Assembly: GCF_902497855.1 (NCBI RefSeq)
Contig: NZ_CABVHU010000008.1
Location: forward strand, 62,001 to 126,000
Length of the DNA stretch: 64,000 nt
Direction of reading: 5' to 3'
From: Pseudomonas fluorescens
GTDB lineage: Bacteria; Pseudomonadota; Gammaproteobacteria; Pseudomonadales; Pseudomonadaceae
Within the stretch, counting starts at the first letter, position 1. Every line of letters begins with the position of its first letter. Position numbers and translations under genes: made by a program. A model generated the notes under the pieces. It was not told the DNA's origin and made no database searches. It saw only the letters and a program-made list of their open reading frames with translations. Positions 1 to 8,304 of the stretch are shown in pieces.

Positions 1-28
1 AAGACTAGCGATTGCGGGTAGGCGGCGT

Positions 29-1264
29 TCAGTTCCACCAGTATTCGACCTGCAATCCGACATTCGCACCGTGTCGCGCCGTGCCAAAGGCGCCGGTGTC
101 CGACAACGCCGAACCCTTCGCCAGTTCATTGGCTGCCCGTTTGGCCGCCTGATTCCAGCTGGCATAGGTGTAATACAGCCGCACTTCGGGCCGCGCCCAG
201 AATTCCGGCCCCTTGGGCGACCAGGTCGGGGCGAAGGTGAACTTGCTCAGCTTGCGCGTGCCGCCCGTGGCGTCCACCTGATCGTGCCCCAACTCGGTGA
301 CCAGTTTGAACTGTTCGGTGAGCGCGTAGGCCGGACGAACACCCACGGACATCCAGTTCTGATCCCTGCCATCCGGACGCACATCTTTCTGGTAAACGGC
401 CTGGACCTGGCCGCCAAACCGCGGCGTCACTTGCCAGTCGAAGAACTCCACGACCCGGTAGCTCTTGTTGCTGTCATCGAGCTTCACGTTACCGGTATAG
501 CCCAACCCGGTGCCGGGGCCTTCGCCGTACTGGAAGGCCAGTTTGTTCTTGCCGCCCAGAAAACCTTGTTGCACATGCTGGGTGGCGATGGCCCAGCCAC
601 GGTGTGCATCGCGACTGTCGGGTTTGTCGATGTAGCTCAGGCCGAACTCCAGTTCACCGCCGGGGTTGGTGTCGAAGCCGGCGATATTGAAATCGTGGCG
701 GTTGATGTAGTCCTTCTGGTACAGGTTGTCTTTGCGCGAGAAGGCGTAGCTGTATTTCAGGTCGCCGATCAACACGTCCTCGATACCGCCGCCGGTGGCG
801 CTCTGGTTCCAGTAGTAGAAGTCGGAAATATGTATATCGTTGCGCTTGTAATAACGCCGACCGGCCCATAGCGAGCCGCCGTTCAGGCCGGGCATATTCG
901 ACCATTGCGCGTACAGCTGCGGCAGGCGCACCGAACCGTTATCGCCCTTGAATGTCAGGCCACGGTCGTACTTGTTATACAGCGAGGCCATGCCGTCGAC
1001 GCTGAGCACCGACCCGTCGTCCAGGGTGAACAGATCCTGGCGCAACTCCAATTCTCCATATTGCTCACATTCGTTACCCAGACGATATTTCGTTTGCGCA
1101 CCCGGCAACTGGAAACATGATTGGGAACTGCTGTTGACCGACGTACCGACGCCGCTGCGCAAGTAACCGCCGAACTCCAGCGCCTGGGCTGAAAGCGGCA
1201 ATGCCAGGCATACGCACGCGAACGCAAGACTGCGATTTATTGTTGTTTTCAAGAACCACCCCAT
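29..1264 (-). CDS. LamB-type carbohydrate (malto/trehalose) porin
   Basis: Outer-membrane sugar porin, probably the entry route for trehalose in this locus. The product of about 411 residues has a signal peptide (hydrophobic stretch ending in SAQA) and then LEFGGYLRSGVG, the usual LamB/ScrY-type mature start. Alternating aromatic beta-strand patterns follow (WAGRRYYKRNDIHISDFYYW is typical of maltoporins), and it ends in an aromatic residue before the terminal Asn (YWWN), as expected for an outer-membrane barrel. I chose the ATG at 1264; TTG or GTG codons 18-24 bases upstream are possible alternatives. It lies 94 bases downstream of the trehalose-6-phosphate hydrolase in the same direction, so it is likely the last gene of the tre unit. 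The sugar assignment rests on context. Confidence 0.82.
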   Translation of the reverse strand: MGWFLKTTINRSLAFACVCLALPLSAQALEFGGYLRSGVGTSVNSSSQSCFQLPGAQTKYRLGNECEQYGELELRQDLFTLDDGSVLSVDGMASLYNKYDRGLTFKGDNGSVRLPQLYAQWSNMPGLNGGSLWAGRRYYKRNDIHISDFYYWNQSATGGGIEDVLIGDLKYSYAFSRKDNLYQKDYINRHDFNIAGFDTNPGGELEFGLSYIDKPDSRDAHRGWAIATQHVQQGFLGGKNKLAFQYGEGPGTGLGYTGNVKLDDSNKSYRVVEFFDWQVTPRFGGQVQAVYQKDVRPDGRDQNWMSVGVRPAYALTEQFKLVTELGHDQVDATGGTRKLSKFTFAPTWSPKGPEFWARPEVRLYYTYASWNQAAKRAANELAKGSALSDTGAFGTARHGANVGLQVEYWWN

Positions 1265-1358
1265 TATTTTTATTGTGTGCACCCGCAAAATCGACGCGCA
1301 AAAATCCCCCGCGCAGCGTTCTGCGTGTTTTTTAAAACCGGTGTTTTTTAGTGGTCGG

Positions 1359-3005
1359 TCAGTCGGTCAGGTGCAAAACCAGCGACTCATAGGGCCGCAA
1401 AGAGACCTGCCGGTTTCGCGGTGGACAGTCCGGGTAGTTGCTGATGACCAGACGCTGGGCCATCGCCTCGCTGATCACTTCATCCGGCAGCAGGACTTCG
1501 CAGGGCGTGCCGTAGAAGTTGTTCAGCACCAGCAAACGCTCGCCCTGGCCTTCTCGCACATACGCCCAGAGTTGTGGGTGTTCAGGCAGCAATTGCCGGT
1601 AGACGCCGTCGGATATCAGCGCTTCGGTACGACGCAGGGCGATCAGCCGACGGTAGTGATGCAGCACGGAATCCGGGTCATCGAGTTGGGTGGCGACGTT
1701 GATCTGTGCCGAGTTGGCCGGCACGCCGATCCAGGGCTCGGCCGCACTGAAGCCTGCGTTCGGCTCGGCGTTCCAGTGCATCGGCGTACGACCGTTGTCC
1801 CGGGACTTCTGCATGATCGCCGCCATGTTGTCGGCGTCACTGGCACCCGCCTCGCGCTTGAGCCGGAAGATATTCAGTGTTTCGACATCGCGGTACTGAT
1901 CGATGTGATCGAACCCCGGATTGGTCATACCCAACTCCTCGCCCTGGTACACGAATGGCGTGCCCTGGAGTAAATGCAGCGCGGTGCCGAGCATCTTCGC
2001 CGACACCACCCGATATTCGCCGTCATGGCCAAAACGCGAGACCACCCGTGGCTGGTCGTGGTTACACCAGAACAGCGCATTCCAGCCACCGCCGGCCTGC
2101 ATGCCGGTCTGCCAGTCGGAAAGAATGCGCTTGAGTTCGAGAAAGTCGAAGTCGGCGCGAATCCATTTCTGCAGGTTCGGGTAATCGACCTTCAAGTGAT
2201 GAAAGTTGAAGGTCATCGACAGTTCTTTCGACGCCGGCCGCGAGTAACGAATGCAGTGTTCCAGGCTGGTAGACGACATCTCGCCGACGTTGATCAGGTC
2301 ATGGCCCTCGAACACTTCGCGGTGCATTTGCTGCAGGTATTCATGGACGTTCGGGCCGTCGGTATAGAAGCGTCGGCCGTCGCTGTCGTCGTCGGGGAAG
2401 TCCGCCGGTTTCGAGATCAGGTTGATCACGTCCAGGCGGAAACCACCGACGCCCTTGTCCCGCCAGAAGCGCATCATCTTGAAGACTTCGGCGCGCACCT
2501 GGGGGTTGTCCCAGTTCAGGTCGGCCTGGGTGTGGTCGAACAGGTGCAGGAAGTACTGACCGGTCTGCGCCTCGTACTCCCAGGCCGAACCGCCGAACTT
2601 GGATTCCCACCTGTTCGGCTGGTCGCGCCAGATATAGAAGTCGCGGTACGGGTTGTCGAGGCTGCTGCGGGCCTGCTGGAACCAGCTGTGCTCGATGGAG
2701 GTGTGGTTGACCACGATATCAAGCATCAGCTTGATCCCGCGCTTGCCGGCCTCGGCGATCAGCAACTCGCAATCGGCCATGGTCCCGTAGCTCGGATCGA
2801 TGGCGTAGTAATCACTGATGTCGTAACCGTTGTCGCGCTGGGGCGAACGCAGGAACGGGGTGATCCACAGGCAATCGACGCCAAGCCAGTGCAGGTAGTC
2901 GAGCTTGGCCACGACACCGAGCAAATCACCCGTGGGGTTGCCGGCGTGGCTGTGAAAGCTTTTCGGGTAGATCTGGTAGATCACCGAGCGTTGCCAGTCT
3001 TGCAT
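1359..3005 (-). CDS. treC: Trehalose-6-phosphate hydrolase (GH13)
   Basis: Cytoplasmic alpha,alpha-phosphotrehalase that splits imported trehalose 6-phosphate into glucose and glucose 6-phosphate. At 548 residues it has the normal family length. The N-terminus WQRSVIYQIYPKSF and the GH13 conserved regions are visible: DIVVNHTS (region I), GGFRLDVINL with the nucleophile Asp near residue 200 (region II), VGEM with the acid/base Glu (region III) and NHDQPR (region IV). It lies between the PTS EIIBC gene and the porin, all on the minus strand, which favours the phosphotrehalase over a plain oligo-1,6-glucosidase of the same family. In Pseudomonas it is often named treA. Confidence 0.93.
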   Translation of the reverse strand: MQDWQRSVIYQIYPKSFHSHAGNPTGDLLGVVAKLDYLHWLGVDCLWITPFLRSPQRDNGYDISDYYAIDPSYGTMADCELLIAEAGKRGIKLMLDIVVNHTSIEHSWFQQARSSLDNPYRDFYIWRDQPNRWESKFGGSAWEYEAQTGQYFLHLFDHTQADLNWDNPQVRAEVFKMMRFWRDKGVGGFRLDVINLISKPADFPDDDSDGRRFYTDGPNVHEYLQQMHREVFEGHDLINVGEMSSTSLEHCIRYSRPASKELSMTFNFHHLKVDYPNLQKWIRADFDFLELKRILSDWQTGMQAGGGWNALFWCNHDQPRVVSRFGHDGEYRVVSAKMLGTALHLLQGTPFVYQGEELGMTNPGFDHIDQYRDVETLNIFRLKREAGASDADNMAAIMQKSRDNGRTPMHWNAEPNAGFSAAEPWIGVPANSAQINVATQLDDPDSVLHHYRRLIALRRTEALISDGVYRQLLPEHPQLWAYVREGQGERLLVLNNFYGTPCEVLLPDEVISEAMAQRLVISNYPDCPPRNRQVSLRPYESLVLHLTD

Positions 3006-3045
3006 GGCTGAGTTCCTTCAATTATTGATGCGGTGACCGGTATGG

Positions 3046-3113
3046 CCCCTTCGCTGGCAAGCCAGCTCCTACAGGTGATCGCGTTCCCCTGTGGGAGCGA
3101 GCCTGCTCGCGAA
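3046..3113. repeat. REP pair, mixed types
   Basis: Two Pseudomonas REP palindromes in the treC-EIIBC gap: a TTCGCTGGCAAGCCAGCTCC unit at 3049-3070 and a GGGAGCGAGCCTGCTCGCGA unit at 3093-3112. The two arms belong to different sequence variants, so they do not form one long hairpin. Each is a short imperfect palindrome able to form a stem in the intercistronic mRNA. Confidence 0.85.
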
Positions 3114-3122
3114 TACGATCTG

Positions 3123-4565
3123 TCAGGCGACCCGATAGCCCGGCCGAACGATTTTCATGCTCAAACCACAGGTCAAAACAAACGGCACGACCATGGCAAT
3201 CACCATCCCGATCACGAACATCGGAATGAACTGCGGAATGATCGAGATGAAACCCGGTAACCCGCCAACGCCGATGGCCGAAGCCTGGACCTTGTTCAGC
3301 GACAGGAAGATGCAGCCCAGGGCCGAGCCGATCAGGGCGGCATAAAACGGGAACTTGTAGCGCAGGTTGACCCCGAACATGGCCGGCTCGGTGATGCCGA
3401 AGTAGGCGGAAATCGCCGAGGTCGAGGCCATGCTCTTGTCCCGCACATTACGGGTCATGTAGAACACAGCCAGTGCCGCGCTGCCCTGGGCGAGGTTGGA
3501 CATGACGATCATCGGCCAGATGAACGTACCGCCCTGGGTCGAGATCAGCTGCAAGTCGACCGCAAGAAACATGTGATGCATGCCGGTGATCACCAGCGGC
3601 GCGTAGAGCAGACCGAAGATCGCGCCGCCGACCATCGGCGCCAGGTCGAACAGCATGACCACGCCTTCGGTGATGAGGATGCCCAGGTGTCGCGTCACCG
3701 GGCCGATAACAGCCAGCGCCAGCACGCCTGTGACGACGATGGTGGTGATCGGCACTACGAGCAATTGCACCGCGTTCGGCACCCGCGCCCGCAGCCATTT
3801 CTCGATGACGCTCATGACGTAGGCAGCCAGCAGGATCGGCAGTATTTGCCCCTGATAGCCGACCTTCTCGATCTGGAACAATCCGAGGATGTCGAAATAC
3901 GGCAGGCTCTGCCCTTCCAGCCCGGCCACCGCCTTGCCGTAGTTCCAGGCGTTGAGCAGATCCGGATGCACCAGCATCAGGCCGAGCACGATGCCGAGGA
4001 TTTCGCTGCCGCCAAACCGCTTGGCCGCCGACCAGCCCACCAGCGCCGGCAGGAACACGAACGAGGTGTTGGCCATCAGATTGATCAGGCTCCAGAGCCC
4101 GTCAAGTTTCGGGTAGGCGTCCAGCAGGGTCTGACCCTCGATGAACATGCCCCTGGCGCCGATCAGGTTGTTGATGCCCATCAGCAGGCCGGCAATGATC
4201 AGTGCCGGCAGGATCGGCATGAACACATCGGAAAACACCCGCACCAGCCGTTGCATGGCGTTGATCTTATCGGCGCTTTTCTGTTTAACGTCGGCGATGG
4301 TTGACGCTGCGAGACCGGTTTGACGGCGCAATTCGGCGTAGACCTTTTCCACCTCGCCGGGACCGATGACCACCTGGAACAGACCACCGGTGAAGAACGA
4401 ACCCTTGACCAGGTCAATCTGGTTCAGCGTGGCGCTGTCGACCAGGCTCGGGTCCTTGAGGGCCAGGCGCAGCCGAGTGACACAGTGCGCGGCCTGCTCG
4501 AGGTTGTCGCTGCCACCGAGGCTGTGCAGCAACTCGGTGACGATGTTCGGATAGTCGTGGCTCAT
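3123..4565 (-). CDS. treB: PTS trehalose-specific EIIBC component
   Basis: Membrane permease that phosphorylates trehalose during uptake. The N-terminal IIB domain (residues 1-90) carries the phospho-cysteine in QAAHCVTRLRLAL. The IIC domain (about 110-480) has roughly ten hydrophobic segments and conserved blocks such as GITEPAMFGVNLRYKFPF. I chose the ATG at 4565 because GGAAGA stands 7-8 bases upstream; an in-frame extension of 13 codons has no such site. There is no IIA domain and none is encoded next to it, so phosphate must come from an EI/HPr/IIA relay elsewhere in the genome. It is the first gene of the tre unit and is separated from treR by the paired operator. Pseudomonas literature also uses the name treP. 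Confidence 0.92.
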   Translation of the reverse strand: MSHDYPNIVTELLHSLGGSDNLEQAAHCVTRLRLALKDPSLVDSATLNQIDLVKGSFFTGGLFQVVIGPGEVEKVYAELRRQTGLAASTIADVKQKSADKINAMQRLVRVFSDVFMPILPALIIAGLLMGINNLIGARGMFIEGQTLLDAYPKLDGLWSLINLMANTSFVFLPALVGWSAAKRFGGSEILGIVLGLMLVHPDLLNAWNYGKAVAGLEGQSLPYFDILGLFQIEKVGYQGQILPILLAAYVMSVIEKWLRARVPNAVQLLVVPITTIVVTGVLALAVIGPVTRHLGILITEGVVMLFDLAPMVGGAIFGLLYAPLVITGMHHMFLAVDLQLISTQGGTFIWPMIVMSNLAQGSAALAVFYMTRNVRDKSMASTSAISAYFGITEPAMFGVNLRYKFPFYAALIGSALGCIFLSLNKVQASAIGVGGLPGFISIIPQFIPMFVIGMVIAMVVPFVLTCGLSMKIVRPGYRVA

Positions 4566-4619
4566 GCTTGATCTTCCGCTGTAGTTTTTTGTTATTGGCA
4601 GCACGCCGACATGAAAAAT

Positions 4620-4661
4620 ACTCGTCTGTACGAGTTAAAGCAACAACTCGTACAGACGAGT
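4620..4661. promoter_or_regulatory. Paired palindromic operator, probably for TreR
   Basis: A perfect 17-base inverted repeat, ACTCGTCTGTACGAGTT (4620-4636) and AACTCGTACAGACGAGT (4645-4661), separated by 8 bases. Each arm is itself palindromic (ACTCGT-N4-ACGAGT), so the site reads as two operators. The cores GTCTGTAC and GTACAGAC resemble the GTMTAKAC core known for HutC-subfamily GntR regulators. It lies in the gap between divergent treB and treR, where a bound repressor could cover the tre promoter. The sequence is seen directly; assignment to TreR is inference. Confidence 0.8.
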
Positions 4662-4804
4662 TTCAAATTGTTTAAAATCTCCCAAACCTACAGACCATGA
4701 AATTTCCTACATCCGAAAGGGACGAAATCCAAACCCGCATGGACAATTCCCTACCCGACCCTTAAGGTTCAAACCCTTGAGCATTGCGGCACAGAGCCAT
4801 CCCC

Positions 4805-5509
4805 ATGAGTAAATACAACCAGATCTACAGCGATCTGCTTGCCAGTATCACCACCGAACGTCTGGAACGCGGCGCCCGATTGCCGTCCGAAAGCGAACTG
4901 ATGGACAGCTACCAGGCCAGTCGCGGCACCGTGCGCAAGGCCATCGAACAACTTCAGGAACGCGGTTTCGCCCAGAAGGTCCATGGCAAAGGCACCTTCG
5001 TGCTGTCGACCAACCCGATCGAATTTCAGCTCGGCGGCATCGTCAGCTTCCAGGAGACCTACCCGCGGTTGGGCAACGACGTCAGTACTGAAGTAGTCGA
5101 ATTCACCCAGCTCCCTCTAGAAGGTGCGTTGCTCGAACACATCCAGGCTGAACAAGGCAGCCTGATCGTCCGGATCAAACGCGTGCGGCGGATCGACGGC
5201 AAACGGGTGATCCTCGACATCAACCATTTCGTCAGCGACGTGATCCCCGGCCTGTCCCGCGACATCGCCGAGCACTCGATCTACGCCTTTATCGAGCAGA
5301 CCCTGCAACTGCAAATCGCCTATGCCCAGCGCACCATCGAAGCGGTGCCGCGGAGCAAGGACGACCAGCAACACCTGGACCTGGATGGCCAGAGCCATGT
5401 GATAGTGGTCAGCAACCAGACTTTTTTGCAGGATGGCAGGCAGTTCGAGTACACCGAATCGCGGCACACCCTGGACAAGTTCTACTTTTCGGATGTGGCA
5501 CGGCGCTGA
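4805..5509 (+). CDS. treR: GntR/HutC-family trehalose operon regulator
   Basis: A transcription factor of about 234 residues. The N-terminal winged helix-turn-helix (residues 1-70) has the GntR signature LPSESELMDSYQASRGTVRK and HGKGTFV, and a C-terminal UTRA effector domain (about 90-230) follows. It is divergent from treB-treC-porin with the double palindrome between them, which fits a local repressor relieved by trehalose 6-phosphate, as for other TreR proteins of this subfamily. I chose ATG 4805 (MSKYNQIYSDLL); seven upstream in-frame codons look like leader. No strong Shine-Dalgarno is visible, so the start is not certain. Confidence 0.9.
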   Translation: MSKYNQIYSDLLASITTERLERGARLPSESELMDSYQASRGTVRKAIEQLQERGFAQKVHGKGTFVLSTNPIEFQLGGIVSFQETYPRLGNDVSTEVVEFTQLPLEGALLEHIQAEQGSLIVRIKRVRRIDGKRVILDINHFVSDVIPGLSRDIAEHSIYAFIEQTLQLQIAYAQRTIEAVPRSKDDQQHLDLDGQSHVIVVSNQTFLQDGRQFEYTESRHTLDKFYFSDVARR

Positions 5510-5519
5510 GAGGGTGACC

Positions 5520-6038
5520 TCAAACCAGGGCCTGCCACTCGGCGCCCAGGGCGACAACCCGGCGCGACTCCTTGACGAGATTGACGCTTTGCGCGATACG
5601 GGCGACCTCGATGACCGGTTGTTCGAGGTTGTAGCCGCCCTTGGCCTCCAGCCAGCTCAGCACCTCAGCCAGGTGCCAGACCGAGGCCTTGCCCTCGTGC
5701 ACGGCCAACGGGAAGCTGCTGCCGTGAGTGAGCATCAGTTTGCGCATGTTCTGTCGCGAAACGCCGACGATGTCGGCAATGTCCGTCAGACCGACGAAGT
5801 CCGGCGCTACCTCCACCAGACGCGCGTCAGGAATGATGCGCTTGATGTCCATCAGCGCGCTCAACAGCGCCGCCTCGGCAGTCACCGCCTCGCGGGTAAA
5901 CTCCAACGCCAGTCGGCCGGGCAGCCCGACACCGACCAACGCGTCATCGCATCCTTCGGTGTATAAGCGTTCGACCAATACGTCAGGATCGCTATCGCCC
6001 TGGGCGAGTTGATATTTGAGGGTGAAAATGTAGTCCAT
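5520..6038 (-). CDS. Putative antitoxin / HTH partner of HicA-like protein
   Basis: A protein of 172 residues. The N-terminal half (about 1-85) has no family I can name; it has a short alpha/beta pattern (MDYIFTLKYQL, GCDDALVGVGLPGRLALEF). The second half contains a clear helix-turn-helix, GLTDIADIVGVSRQNMRKLM (about residues 103-122), followed by a MerR-like stretch ending in a tryptophan-rich helix (VWHLAEVLSWL). It starts 4 bases after the small upstream gene stops, and its Shine-Dalgarno AAGGAG overlaps that gene's stop. The layout (small basic first gene, DNA-binding second gene, palindrome in the promoter) fits a toxin-antitoxin operon. The role is inference. Confidence 0.6.
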   Translation of the reverse strand: MDYIFTLKYQLAQGDSDPDVLVERLYTEGCDDALVGVGLPGRLALEFTREAVTAEAALLSALMDIKRIIPDARLVEVAPDFVGLTDIADIVGVSRQNMRKLMLTHGSSFPLAVHEGKASVWHLAEVLSWLEAKGGYNLEQPVIEVARIAQSVNLVKESRRVVALGAEWQALV

Positions 6039-6042
6039 TGAA

Positions 6043-6321
6043 TTACTCCTTGAGCCGAGGTGCCGACTTCCCGTCCATCACCTGCTGCGTCGTACAGTTA
6101 TCGACCACTCGCCGTAGTGCCCTCGCATGGTTGAAAGGGTTCCTCGGCGTGCTGCACACACTGGTGATACAGAATTCGCCACAGCGACAGAGGTCATGTC
6201 TGAAAGGGCAGTAGATCTTTCCCCAGGCGTGACTGCCGCCGACTTCTATCCGCCAGCCTCGCTCTTCGGCGTGACGCAGGGCCATTTCGATTTCTTTTTT
6301 CGGGTGAGATGCACGAGCCAT
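6043..6321 (-). CDS. Small HicA-like protein, candidate toxin
   Basis: A basic protein of 92 residues. Its start KKEIEMALRHAEERGWRIEVGGSHAWGKIYCP resembles the HicA mRNA-interferase layout: a helix, then a strand with a conserved GGSH in which the His is catalytic in HicA. Unlike HicA it has a Cys-rich middle (YCPFRHDLCRCGEFC) that could bind metal. ATG 6321 is preceded by GGAGG with a 6-base spacer. It is the first gene of a two-gene unit under a palindromic promoter. HicA kinship is a motif-level guess. Confidence 0.55.
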   Translation of the reverse strand: MARASHPKKEIEMALRHAEERGWRIEVGGSHAWGKIYCPFRHDLCRCGEFCITSVCSTPRNPFNHARALRRVVDNCTTQQVMDGKSAPRLKE

Positions 6322-6352
6322 CCATAGCCTCCAGTCTCCGTAGTATATCGAC

Positions 6353-6370
6353 GGTTGTCAATTGACAACC
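6353..6370. promoter_or_regulatory. 18-bp palindrome in TA-like promoter
   Basis: The perfect palindrome GGTTGTCAATTGACAACC lies 32 bases upstream of the HicA-like start. It contains possible -35 boxes (TTGTCA, TTGACA) facing the operon, with TATACT about 15 bases further on. This is what an autoregulatory antitoxin operator would look like; binding is not shown. Confidence 0.65.
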
Positions 6371-6550
6371 TAGAAGAAAAATCTACCCGTACCCTTCGAG
6401 CTGCAAAGACAGTCCGGACAGGCCTGGAAGATTGTTCCGAAGAGAGTACAGACGAGGCTGAGAATGGAGGATGGCGCATGTCTTTCAGGGCGTTGCCAAG
6501 GTATTTTCTGCTTACACATAACCGGTCTACCGCCTGATTTTTGCCTGACC

Positions 6551-6583
6551 GAAAAAACAAAACCCCGGCCTGAGCCGGGGTTT
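6551..6583 (-). terminator. Rho-independent terminator of guaA
   Basis: The stem AAACCCCGGC / GCCGGGGTTT (6560-6583) is followed on the minus strand by a T-rich run (TTTTGTTTTTTC). It lies 45 bases past the guaA stop. Confidence 0.85.
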
Positions 6584-6627
6584 GGTGTATCGGTTAACGC
6601 CCTGTTTGCCAGGGCGTCAGCGCGGGA

Positions 6628-8205
6628 TCACTCCCACTCGATCGTCGCTGGCGGCTTGCTCGACACGTCGTACGTGACGCGGGAGATGCCTTCGATTTCA
6701 TTGATGATCCGGCCGCTGACGGTTTCCAGCAGTTCGTAAGGCAGGTGCGCCCAACGCGCAGTCATGAAGTCGATGGTTTCCACGGCACGCAGAGCCACGA
6801 CCCAGGCGTAACGACGGCCATCGCCGACCACGCCAACCGATTTCACCGGCTGGAACACCACGAAGGCCTGGCTGACCTTGTGGTACCAGTCGGCCTTGCG
6901 CAGTTCTTCGATGAAGATGTGGTCGGCGCGACGCAGCAGGTCGGCGTATTCCTTCTTCACTTCGCCGAGGATCCGCACACCCAGGCCCGGGCCCGGGAAC
7001 GGGTGACGGTAGACCATGTCGTACGGCAGGCCGAGTTCCAGACCCAGACGGCGGACTTCGTCCTTGAACAGCTCGCGCAGGGGTTCAACCAGCTTGAGGT
7101 TCATTTCTTCCGGCAGGCCACCCACGTTGTGGTGCGACTTGATCACGTGGGCCTTGCCGCTTTTGGCGCCAGCCGACTCGATCACGTCCGGGTAGATGGT
7201 GCCTTGGGCGAGGTACTTGATGTTGTCCAGTTTGTTGGACTGGGCATCGAAGACGTCGATGAAGGTACGACCGATGATCTTGCGCTTCTTCTCCGGGTCG
7301 GACTCGCCGGCCAGGTTGTTCAGGAACTGATCTTCAGCGTTGGCGCGGATCACCTTGACACCCATGTTCTCGGCGAACATGGCCATCACTTGCTCGCCTT
7401 CGTGCAGACGCAGCAGGCCGTTGTCGACGAAGACGCAGGTCAATTGGTCGCCAATGGCTTTGTGCAGCAGCGCGGCAACCACCGAGGAGTCCACACCGCC
7501 GGACAGGCCGAGCAGTACGTTGTCGGTGCCGACCTGGGCGCGAATGTTGGCGATGGCGTCTTCAGCGATCTTCGACGGCGTCCACAGGGCTTCACAGCCG
7601 CAGATGTCGAGGATGAAGCGCGAGAGGATGCGGCCGCCCTGCTTGGTGTGGGTCACTTCCGGGTGGAATTGCACGCCGTAGTAGCCGCGGGCATCGTTGA
7701 ACATGCCGGCAATCGGGCAGCTCGGGGTGCTGGCCAGGATGTGGAAGTCTTCCGGCATCTTGGTGACCTTGTCACCGTGGCTCATCCACACGTCGAGGCC
7801 GAACATGCCGTCGGCGTCGATGTGGTCTTCGATACCGTCGAGCAGGCGGCTCTTGCCGACCACGTCGACACGGGCATAACCGAACTCACGCAGCTCGGAA
7901 CCTTCGACCTTGCCACCCAGCTGTTCAGCCATGGTCTGCATGCCGTAGCAGATACCGAAGACCGGTACGCCCAGGTCAAACACCGCTTGCGGGCAGCGCG
8001 GACTGTCGGCGACGTGCACGGACTCGGGGCCGCCGGCGAGAATGACGCCTTTGGGAGCGAATTCGCGAATCGCTTCGTCATCCATGTCGAACGGATGCAG
8101 TTCGCAGTACACGCCGATTTCACGCACGCGGCGGGCAATCAGCTGGGTGTACTGGGAACCGAAGTCGAGGATCAGGATGCGGTGGGCGTGAATGTCGAGG
8201 GCCAT
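6628..8205 (-). CDS. guaA: GMP synthase (glutamine-hydrolysing)
   Basis: Converts XMP to GMP using glutamine and ATP, the last step of guanine nucleotide synthesis. At 525 residues it has the normal length. The class-I glutaminase domain (1-200) has the nucleophile Cys in FGICYGMQ and the His-Glu pair in VQFHPEV. The ATP-pyrophosphatase domain has the P-loop LSGGVDSSV near residue 230. The C-terminal dimerisation domain ends in TYDVSSKPPATIEWE, the standard GMP synthetase end. It is downstream of guaB in the same direction, as in other Pseudomonas. Confidence 0.98.
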   Translation of the reverse strand: MALDIHAHRILILDFGSQYTQLIARRVREIGVYCELHPFDMDDEAIREFAPKGVILAGGPESVHVADSPRCPQAVFDLGVPVFGICYGMQTMAEQLGGKVEGSELREFGYARVDVVGKSRLLDGIEDHIDADGMFGLDVWMSHGDKVTKMPEDFHILASTPSCPIAGMFNDARGYYGVQFHPEVTHTKQGGRILSRFILDICGCEALWTPSKIAEDAIANIRAQVGTDNVLLGLSGGVDSSVVAALLHKAIGDQLTCVFVDNGLLRLHEGEQVMAMFAENMGVKVIRANAEDQFLNNLAGESDPEKKRKIIGRTFIDVFDAQSNKLDNIKYLAQGTIYPDVIESAGAKSGKAHVIKSHHNVGGLPEEMNLKLVEPLRELFKDEVRRLGLELGLPYDMVYRHPFPGPGLGVRILGEVKKEYADLLRRADHIFIEELRKADWYHKVSQAFVVFQPVKSVGVVGDGRRYAWVVALRAVETIDFMTARWAHLPYELLETVSGRIINEIEGISRVTYDVSSKPPATIEWE

Positions 8206-8256
8206 GATTCAGTCTCGTCTTAATAATTCAGAAACAGTCGTGATTCAGAAACAACT

Positions 8257-8280
8257 CGGGGCTGAATAGAACAGCCCCGG
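8257..8280 (-). terminator. Hairpin between guaB and guaA
   Basis: The stem CGGGGCTG / CAGCCCCG lies in the 99-base guaB-guaA gap. On the minus strand it is followed by GAGTTGTTTCTG, a weak T-run, so it may be a partial terminator or an mRNA-stabilising hairpin within the gua operon rather than a full stop. Confidence 0.5.
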
Positions 8281-8304
8281 TTGCTTAACGATTTGCTTGA
8301 AGCC

